This document shows, piece after piece, positions 1-5,074 of a stretch of DNA of 8,137 nucleotides. The notes under the pieces were generated by a model. The model did no database searches, was not told the DNA's origin, and saw only the letters and a program-made list of their open reading frames with translations. Source of the stretch: Bacteroidota bacterium (lineage in GTDB: Bacteria; Bacteroidota; Bacteroidia; Chitinophagales; Saprospiraceae); contig QQUB01000219.1 of NCBI GenBank assembly GCA_008501835.1, positions 1 through 8,137 of the forward strand, in the 5' to 3' direction. Within the stretch, counting starts at the first letter, position 1. Each line of letters begins with the position of its first letter. A program made the translations under genes and the position numbers.

Positions 1-1765
1 TGATCACTTCTATTCCGCTGTCTTGAAGGGTTTGAACCGCTTGTTTTGAGGTAGACTTTATTTTGTCAGAAATAGAAAAAACACCTAAAGCATTTGTGAC
101 ATCAGCAAGAAATACTATTGACTTTGCTTCCATTTGCCATTCAAAAGCTTTTTCCTTAATCCTATCTGAAATGGAAATTTTATTTTCTCCCAGGAGTTTG
201 GCGTTACCGACGAAATATTTATTCCCTGAATTATCCTTAGCTTCAACTCCTCTTCCTGTAAGACTATTGAAATACATCAAATCTGTATTTTGCACCCCAT
301 CTTCTTTGAGTTTTAATACAAGAGCTTCGGCAAGAGGGTGTTCTGATCGTGACTCTATCGCCAATAATATCTGTTTAAACTGCTTAGCCTGACTTTCATT
401 TTCCCAAAACATATCAGAAACAGTTGGTTTACCTTCTGTAATAGTTCCCGTTTTGTCCAAAACGATAGTATTAACTTTATAGCTTAACTCTAGGCTTTCT
501 GCATCTTTTATTAAAATATTGTTTTCTGCACCTCTTCCGATGCCGACCATAATAGCTGTTGGAGTTGCTAATCCAAGGGCACATGGGCAGGCTATGACTA
601 ATACTGTAATTGATGTAAGCAAGGCTTGACTAAATCCTTCATCTCCTCCGATTATCATCCAGGAAATAAAAGTAATAATTGAAACTCCTAAAACGACAGG
701 CACAAAAACACCGGCTATTTTATCTACTAATTTTTGAACAGGAGCTTTGCTACCCTGAGCCTCCTGAACCATTTTTATAATTTGAGAAAGTAATGTTTCT
801 TCCCCTACTTTTTCAGCCGTAATATGAAAACTTCCTTTTTGATTAATCGTCCCGGCAAATACCTTCTCTCCTTTTATTTTCTCAACAGGAACTGGTTCTC
901 CTGATATCATGCTCTCATTCACATAAGAGTGTCCCTGAATCACTTCACCATCTACCGGAATCTTTTCTCCAGGTCGGACAATAATTTCACACCCTTTTTG
1001 AACCGAGGAAATAGGCATTTCTACCTCCTCGCCATCTACAATGGCTTTTAAGGTTTTTGGTTGGAGGCCTATTAAATTTTTAATGGCAGAAGAAGTATCG
1101 GATTTAGCTTTCTCCTCCATCAATTTCCCCAAGGAAATAAATGTGATAATCACCGTTGCAGCCTCGTAATAGACATGGGGTTGTAAACCTTTACTATGCC
1201 AAAATTCAGGAAAAACTGTATTAAAAAAACTAAATAAAAAAGCAATCCCGGTACTTAAAGCCACCAAGGTATCCATATTAGCTTTTCCTTGTTTTGCCTG
1301 TTTGTAAGCATTAATAAAAAAGTAGCGTCCAAACCAGAACAAAACAGGCATGCTCAATACAAGAGAAACCCACCTTCCAGTCCCCCAACCCATAAAAAAC
1401 ATCCCGATAATAAATATAGGTAAGGTAAAAATGGCTGACCATTTTGTGCGAAACTTTATTTCTTTATACTGTTTATGTTGTAATTCCTGGTGGACTTCAG
1501 ATAGATTCTCTTCATCTACAATAAGGTCATAACCTACTGAACGAAGTGCATTTTGTAATTCATCAGTTGTAACAGATTGCCCATATTCAACAAACACCAA
1601 ATTGTTGGCAAAATTTACACTTGCATTGGTTACACCTTTTGTCTGATTAAGAATAGATTCCACACTGGATGCGCAAACGGCACAGGACATTCCTGTTACT
1701 GGAAAAGTTTTTTTAATCCTATTACCATCCTTCTTTTTATACGTCAAAGTATCTGTAGTATTCAT
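1..1765 (-). CDS. copA: Cu(I)-translocating P1B-1-type ATPase CopA, 3' end cut by window edge
   Basis: Inner-membrane pump that exports Cu(I) (and probably Ag(I)) from the cytoplasm using ATP. The first 588 codons are visible. An N-terminal HMA domain spans about residues 20-86, with metal-binding GMSCAVC (Cys28, Cys31). Hydrophobic helices follow from about 110 to 210. The actuator-domain loop is SGEP (288-291). The copper-site CPC lies in helix 6 (Cys393, Cys395). The phosphorylation motif DKTGT has Asp437, and the nucleotide-domain HP dipeptide is at 476-477 in SEHPLAEA. The frame is intact and ends at GIEVI, immediately before where MxTGD would lie. The hinge, GDGxND and last two helices are therefore outside the window. 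CPC together with the CxxC HMA domain supports the copper/silver class over Zn/Cd. The ATG at 1765 gives a normal N-terminus. No clear Shine-Dalgarno sequence is present. The gene lies 69 bases downstream of an HMA-AraC regulator gene, with a candidate operator between them. Confidence 0.96.
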   Translation of the reverse strand, partial: MNTTDTLTYKKKDGNRIKKTFPVTGMSCAVCASSVESILNQTKGVTNASVNFANNLVFVEYGQSVTTDELQNALRSVGYDLIVDEENLSEVHQELQHKQYKEIKFRTKWSAIFTLPIFIIGMFFMGWGTGRWVSLVLSMPVLFWFGRYFFINAYKQAKQGKANMDTLVALSTGIAFLFSFFNTVFPEFWHSKGLQPHVYYEAATVIITFISLGKLMEEKAKSDTSSAIKNLIGLQPKTLKAIVDGEEVEMPISSVQKGCEIIVRPGEKIPVDGEVIQGHSYVNESMISGEPVPVEKIKGEKVFAGTINQKGSFHITAEKVGEETLLSQIIKMVQEAQGSKAPVQKLVDKIAGVFVPVVLGVSIITFISWMIIGGDEGFSQALLTSITVLVIACPCALGLATPTAIMVGIGRGAENNILIKDAESLELSYKVNTIVLDKTGTITEGKPTVSDMFWENESQAKQFKQILLAIESRSEHPLAEALVLKLKEDGVQNTDLMYFNSLTGRGVEAKDNSGNKYFVGNAKLLGENKISISDRIKEKAFEWQMEAKSIVFLADVTNALGVFSISDKIKSTSKQAVQTLQDSGIEVI

Positions 1766-1799
1766 ACTACAAAATTGACCATTACATTGGAAATAAACG

Positions 1800-1833
1800 T
1801 TACAGAATTTTGGTAAAGGATTGCGAAATTTTG
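1800..1833 (-). promoter_or_regulatory. candidate AraC-type operator: 13-base direct repeat, 21-base period, upstream of copA
   Basis: Two same-orientation copies of CAAAATTnnGnAA (read on the minus strand) occupy 1821-1833 and 1800-1812. They match at 10 of 13 positions and start exactly 21 bases apart, about two helical turns. Tandem half-sites with that spacing are typical of AraC-family binding sites, where the two helix-turn-helix units or two monomers bind one DNA face. The element lies in the 69-base gap between the upstream HMA-AraC gene and the copA start, 34 to 68 bases from the ATG. A CAAAATTG in the opposite orientation sits at 1770-1777, next to the start codon. The repeat is visible in the sequence. 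Its role as an operator is inference, and AT-rich DNA makes chance similarity possible. Confidence 0.45.
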
Positions 1834-1834
1834 C

Positions 1835-2404
1835 TTATAGTTTATCCAAAGATTTATGCTGCGGCTCTCTATTCTTTTTGAAAGCAGTAGGAGTCATACC
1901 TGTTTCTTTCTTAAATTGTGATGAAAGATAAGCCACACTACTGTAATTCATTTTATATGCAATTTCGGATAAGGTAAGTTCGTCGTAAAATAAAAGTTCT
2001 TTTACTCTTTCAATTTTTTGATGGGTGATAAATCGCTCAATAGTAATGCCCTCGACAGTTGAAAACAACCGACTTAAATTATGATAATTATAATTCAGTC
2101 GTTCAGAAAGAAATGTAGAAAAATTGACCGATAAGGGCTCCTTACTATAATGTATTTGATCAATAACAAGTGTCTTAATCGTTGAAATCAGTATTGCTTT
2201 AGATGGTTCTAAAAGTTCAAACCCTAAGGCTTTGACTTTTTTTCCTAGCTCGACTCGTTCACCAGGATCAAGTCCTTTTGGCAAATAAACCAAACCTAAT
2301 TCTACTTTTGTAAAAGGAATATTAAGTTCGTTAAGAGCCTCCTTTATTGCCATGATGCACCGAGGGCAGACCATGTTTTTAATATGAATTTTAAATTGTG
2401 GCAT
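1835..2404 (-). CDS. HMA domain-AraC DNA-binding domain fusion regulator, copA-proximal copy
   Basis: Probable one-component metal-responsive transcription factor of 189 residues. Residues 1-70 resemble a ferredoxin-like HMA/CopZ domain: a beta strand (QFKIHIKN), then MVCPRC with Cys13 and Cys16, a helix, and a GFEL strand near 61-64 matching the usual G(Y/F)xx ending of HMA domains. Residues about 93-177 form the AraC C-terminal DNA-binding domain with two helix-turn-helix units. The second is recognisable from SEIAYKMNYSSVAYLSSQFKK-like spacing (146-166) and the TGMTP turn (168-172). There is no cupin or sugar-binding effector domain, so the HMA part is the only candidate sensor. The ATG directly follows the TAA of the NADH dehydrogenase gene, implying translational coupling. 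It is a clear paralogue of the 205-residue protein two genes upstream. Copper as the ligand is inferred from CxxC and from copA next door. Confidence 0.88.
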   Translation of the reverse strand: MPQFKIHIKNMVCPRCIMAIKEALNELNIPFTKVELGLVYLPKGLDPGERVELGKKVKALGFELLEPSKAILISTIKTLVIDQIHYSKEPLSVNFSTFLSERLNYNYHNLSRLFSTVEGITIERFITHQKIERVKELLFYDELTLSEIAYKMNYSSVAYLSSQFKKETGMTPTAFKKNREPQHKSLDKL

Positions 2405-3748
2405 TTATATTTTATTTTTTGTATTAAGCCTTTCTTTTTTAAAAGGCCTGATTATTATCCTACTACCTTTATCAAAACTAAAATAACTTATTAGCCAGTT
2501 TATTCCCACCAACAGTTTATTTCTGAATCCAATTATCGAAATAAGATGCACAAAAGACCAAATCATCCAAGCGAAATAACCTCCAAATTTGAATCTTCCT
2601 AAATCAGCCACCGCTTTTCGTTTCCCTATTGTAGCAAGAGAACCTTTGTCTTTATATTTAAATGGTTTAATAGGTTTACCATGAAGGAGGTTCCTTATTA
2701 TCGCCGATAGATGAACACCTTGTTGTATAGCAGGTTGCGCTACTTGAGGATGTCCTTCAGGAGAAGTCTCTGAAATAACAGTCGCAACATCCCCAATTGC
2801 AAATACATTTTCATATCCCTCAACTTTGAGAAAAGCATTGGTTTTTATTCGGTTTCCTTTTACCACATTCTTTTTTCCAATTCCATCTGGAAATTGTCCC
2901 TTAACCCCTGCAGTCCAAATAAGGGTTTTCGCAAAATATTTTTCACCTCCTTTAGTCAGGACAACATTACCGTCATAATCAACCACCGTTTCATTTAATA
3001 ACACCTCCACATTTAGGTTTTTTAGATATTTTAAAGTCATTGCAGAAGCATTTTTGGACATAGAGGATAACACCCGCCCTGAAGCTTCAACCAGATAAAT
3101 ATTCATCAAGAAAGCTGGATACTCAGGATAATCCTTAGGCAAAATGTAATTGCGAAATTCCGCCAAGGCTCCTGCAGTTTCAACCCCTGCAGGTCCGCCT
3201 CCAACCACGACAAAATTTGTAAGGGCGTCCCTTTCTTCATCATTACACGTGATAGCTGCTTGCTCCAAATTTTGCAACATTTTATGGCGTATATCTAACG
3301 AATCTCGAATATCTTTAAGCCCTAAACCATGCTCTGCTATTCTTTCCATTCCAAAAAAATTGGTTTCACTACCTGTGGCAAGCACTAAAAAATCATAAGT
3401 CAAAAATCCATTATCTGTATAAACAGTGTTGTCAGAAGATTGAACTTCCTGGACTTCAGCCAGTCTAAAAATTACGTTTTTATAACCTCTAAGTTGTTTT
3501 CTAAATGGGAAAACAATACTATCTGGCTCTAATGCGCTAGTCGCAACCTGGTAGTATAGAGGTTGAAACTGATGAAAATTATTCCGGTCTATTAATACTA
3601 TTTGCAAATCCTCCTTTTTTAGGTTTTCTACAAGAGCTAAACCTGCAAAGCCTCCACCAATGATAACAATTCGTGGAAATTCAGATTTTGGCAAACAAAT
3701 TGCCTCTGTTATTCTACAGAAAGCATCAATTTTTGTTTTTTTGCGCAC
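2405..3748 (-). CDS. ndh: type II NADH:quinone oxidoreductase (NDH-2)
   Basis: Peripheral inner-membrane flavoprotein that passes electrons from NADH to quinone without pumping protons. Numbered from the longest start, the FAD Rossmann motif GGGFAG lies at 31-36, preceded by RIVII. The NDH-2 signature FQPLYYQVATSALEPDSI is at 61-78. The NADH-binding GGGPAG is at 183-188, the FAIGD flavin motif at 316-320, and the quinone-site AQPAIQQG at 337-344. The hydrophobic, aromatic C-terminal stretch at about 389-424 is the usual membrane-anchoring region. The start is uncertain. The 3748 start is a GTG overlapping the upstream regulator gene by 23 bases. A TTG at 3694, preceded by AGAGG, would begin MPKSEFPR close to the Rossmann fold and give a more usual length of 429. 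No in-frame ATG exists in this stretch. The gene lies between two HMA-AraC genes. E. coli NDH-2 is known to have cupric-reductase activity, so a copper-related role is plausible but not shown here. Confidence 0.93.
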   Translation of the reverse strand: MRKKTKIDAFCRITEAICLPKSEFPRIVIIGGGFAGLALVENLKKEDLQIVLIDRNNFHQFQPLYYQVATSALEPDSIVFPFRKQLRGYKNVIFRLAEVQEVQSSDNTVYTDNGFLTYDFLVLATGSETNFFGMERIAEHGLGLKDIRDSLDIRHKMLQNLEQAAITCNDEERDALTNFVVVGGGPAGVETAGALAEFRNYILPKDYPEYPAFLMNIYLVEASGRVLSSMSKNASAMTLKYLKNLNVEVLLNETVVDYDGNVVLTKGGEKYFAKTLIWTAGVKGQFPDGIGKKNVVKGNRIKTNAFLKVEGYENVFAIGDVATVISETSPEGHPQVAQPAIQQGVHLSAIIRNLLHGKPIKPFKYKDKGSLATIGKRKAVADLGRFKFGGYFAWMIWSFVHLISIIGFRNKLLVGINWLISYFSFDKGSRIIIRPFKKERLNTKNKI

Positions 3749-4343
3749 CTGGTTTTTGTTTAAGAATTATTTTATTTTGTGGTAACCTATTCTTATTCTT
3801 TTGAGCTTTATAGTAACTCATTGTAATACCAGTATTCTGTTTAAATTGTTTGCAAAGATGCTGAACGCTCCTATACCCAAGGTGATAGGCTATTTCTGAA
3901 AAATTCATTTCGTCATATTCTACCAATTCTTTAACTTTTTCAACTCTCAATAATGCATAGTATCGTTCTATGGTAACTGATTCCTGCCGAGAAAAGGTTT
4001 TGCTCAGGTAGTAATAGCTTTTGTGGAATTTCCTACTTAAAAAATCAGACAAATTACAGTCCATAATTAAAGGGAGATCATTAATAAGGCCTCGTATAGC
4101 CAGTTTGATTTGCTCAACCAAAAAGACTTCTTTATCTTCTATTAATTCAAATCCATCCTCCCTCAAAGCTTTTTGCAAATGTTCAATTTGCAATTGCTTT
4201 TGATCAGATAGCACAATGGCTTTCCCAAGGGTTAGTTCTAGTATCAGGAACCCTGATTCCTCCAGAGTCTGCCGGACAACCTTTATGCACCTTGTACATA
4301 TCATATCCTTGATGAATAAAACTTTTTCTTGTTGTATACTCAT
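3726..4343 (-). CDS. HMA domain-AraC DNA-binding domain fusion regulator, promoter-proximal copy
   Basis: Second probable metal-sensing AraC-family regulator, 205 residues. Residues 1-72 form a short HMA-like domain: strand VLFIKD, then MICTRC with Cys16 and Cys19, a helix, and GFELIED at 64-70. Residues about 94-180 are the AraC double helix-turn-helix. The second unit reads NFSEIAYHLGYRSV (147-160), followed by the QFKQNTGIT segment. Additional cysteines are Cys96 and Cys164. It shares TIER, KVKEL, YDE, SEIAY and QFK blocks in order with the 189-residue regulator downstream, so the two are paralogues. It differs by a basic K/N/Q-rich tail in which AQKNKN occurs twice (180-185 and 200-205). 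Its ATG overlaps the TGA of the Crp/Fnr gene as ATGA, indicating translational coupling. Its 3' end overlaps the longest ndh frame. Copper sensing is inferred from the fusion and the neighbourhood. Confidence 0.87.
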   Translation of the reverse strand: MSIQQEKVLFIKDMICTRCIKVVRQTLEESGFLILELTLGKAIVLSDQKQLQIEHLQKALREDGFELIEDKEVFLVEQIKLAIRGLINDLPLIMDCNLSDFLSRKFHKSYYYLSKTFSRQESVTIERYYALLRVEKVKELVEYDEMNFSEIAYHLGYRSVQHLCKQFKQNTGITMSYYKAQKNKNRLPQNKIILKQKPGAQKNKN

Positions 4344-5023
4344 AATGTCAAGTTTGAAGTTGACTCTTGATGGTATTCTGTAATTAATTCATTTTTAACA
4401 ATAATCGTATTTCTGTCATATTCTATCTTGTTACCTCTTTTTAACCTATTTAAAACCAGGGTAATACTTTGCCTGCTCATACCAAGATATTCACCAAGTT
4501 CACAATGAGTCAACATTGAAAACTTAAACCCGGAGGGAACTCTTTCACCATGTATTCTCGCTAACCTCATTAAGCAGCATATTAATCGTTCGTTAATTGT
4601 ATCCGACAAGTAGACTTTATATTTCCACTCACTTTCTTCCCGTAAGTTTCTGATAGAATCCCAAATTTCAAAAGTAAACTCAGATTGATTTTTATACTTT
4701 ATTTCAAATACCTCAAGGGGTATCAGTTCAAGTACTGTATTATTATTGATTGAGTAAGCTGAAAGCCTTCTTTTTCTTGAAGGAGTGAATAAATCCAAAA
4801 CGCCAAAATATTGACCTTCATTGATTATATGTTGAATAATGTACTGCTTTCCCCCTTTAGCATTTACTAGTTTAACACTACCCATTTTTACATAAAAAAC
4901 GTTCATTACAGAATTTCCCCGTCGATAAATTATCTGCCCTTTAGCAAATTGTTCTACAATAGAAAATTTCTCTTTGCTTTTACATTTTTCCCTCTTATAT
5001 ATCTCGTAATTTCTATCTCTCAT
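4340..5023 (-). CDS. Crp/Fnr-family transcriptional regulator
   Basis: Cytoplasmic transcription factor of 227 residues. A cyclic-nucleotide-binding-type beta-roll covers about residues 22-105 (QIIYRRGNSVMNVFYVKMGSV at its core). A long dimerisation helix follows at about 108-155, and a winged helix-turn-helix at about 170-212 (HCELGEYLGMSRQSITLVLNRL). The usual cAMP-pocket pattern (GE followed by RxA) is absent: the equivalent stretch is GVLDLF, then RRLSAYS, so cAMP is an unlikely ligand. The N-terminus has one cysteine (Cys14), not the four of an Fnr iron-sulphur cluster, so oxygen sensing of that kind is also unlikely. Cys149-Cys150 and Cys174 lie in the helix and near the DNA-binding domain. 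The recognition helix has SRQS where many family members have SRE. The signal is unknown. The stop overlaps the start of an HMA-AraC gene, suggesting co-expression in a metal or redox response. Confidence 0.9.
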   Translation of the reverse strand: MRDRNYEIYKREKCKSKEKFSIVEQFAKGQIIYRRGNSVMNVFYVKMGSVKLVNAKGGKQYIIQHIINEGQYFGVLDLFTPSRKRRLSAYSINNNTVLELIPLEVFEIKYKNQSEFTFEIWDSIRNLREESEWKYKVYLSDTINERLICCLMRLARIHGERVPSGFKFSMLTHCELGEYLGMSRQSITLVLNRLKRGNKIEYDRNTIIVKNELITEYHQESTSNLTL

Positions 5024-5026
5024 TAG

Positions 5027-5032
5027 TCCTTT
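5027..5032 (-). promoter_or_regulatory. Shine-Dalgarno-like site of the Crp/Fnr gene
   Basis: AAAGGA on the minus strand, three bases before the ATG at 5023. It is the clearest purine-rich ribosome-binding sequence in the window, though its spacing is short. It supports this ATG as the start. The other genes lack a comparable site, as expected for Bacteroidota. Confidence 0.4.
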
Positions 5033-5074
5033 AAAATAGCTATTAGTTTTCCATTAAATAATTATAAAAAGATC

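Noticed and set aside
63..392. Plus-strand open frame of 109 codons
   Set aside because: It lies antisense to the phosphorylation/nucleotide domain of copA, whose motifs are intact on the minus strand. Its translation has no recognisable domain.
1770..1777. CAAAATTG (plus strand) near the copA start, also present at 7865-7872 upstream of the DUF2231 gene; read as CAATTTTG it resembles the Bacteroidota -7 box TAnnTTTG
   Set aside because: It misses the first base of the box, has no convincing -33 partner, and an 8-base AT-rich match occurring twice in 8 kb is weak evidence.
1350..1816. Two plus-strand open frames (60 and 79 codons)
   Set aside because: Both are antisense to the N-terminal part of copA, and the second also covers the gap upstream of it. 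Composition is typical of shadow frames, with no family resemblance.
3150..3398. Plus-strand open frame of 82 codons
   Set aside because: Antisense to the NADH-binding region of ndh, which carries clear conserved motifs. No independent support.
4021..4203. Plus-strand open frame of 60 codons
   Set aside because: Antisense to the HMA-AraC regulator and without recognisable features.
5035..5044. Perfect 10-base palindrome AATAGCTATT upstream of the Crp/Fnr gene, considered as an autoregulatory site
   Set aside because: Short, AT-rich and single-copy in the window, and unlike the usual Crp/Fnr TGTGA- or TTGAT-type inverted repeat. It may be chance.
5024..5074. Gap between the protease and Crp/Fnr genes checked for a terminator
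   Set aside because: AT-rich with no GC-rich stem followed by a T-run on the minus strand, so no intrinsic terminator can be supported.
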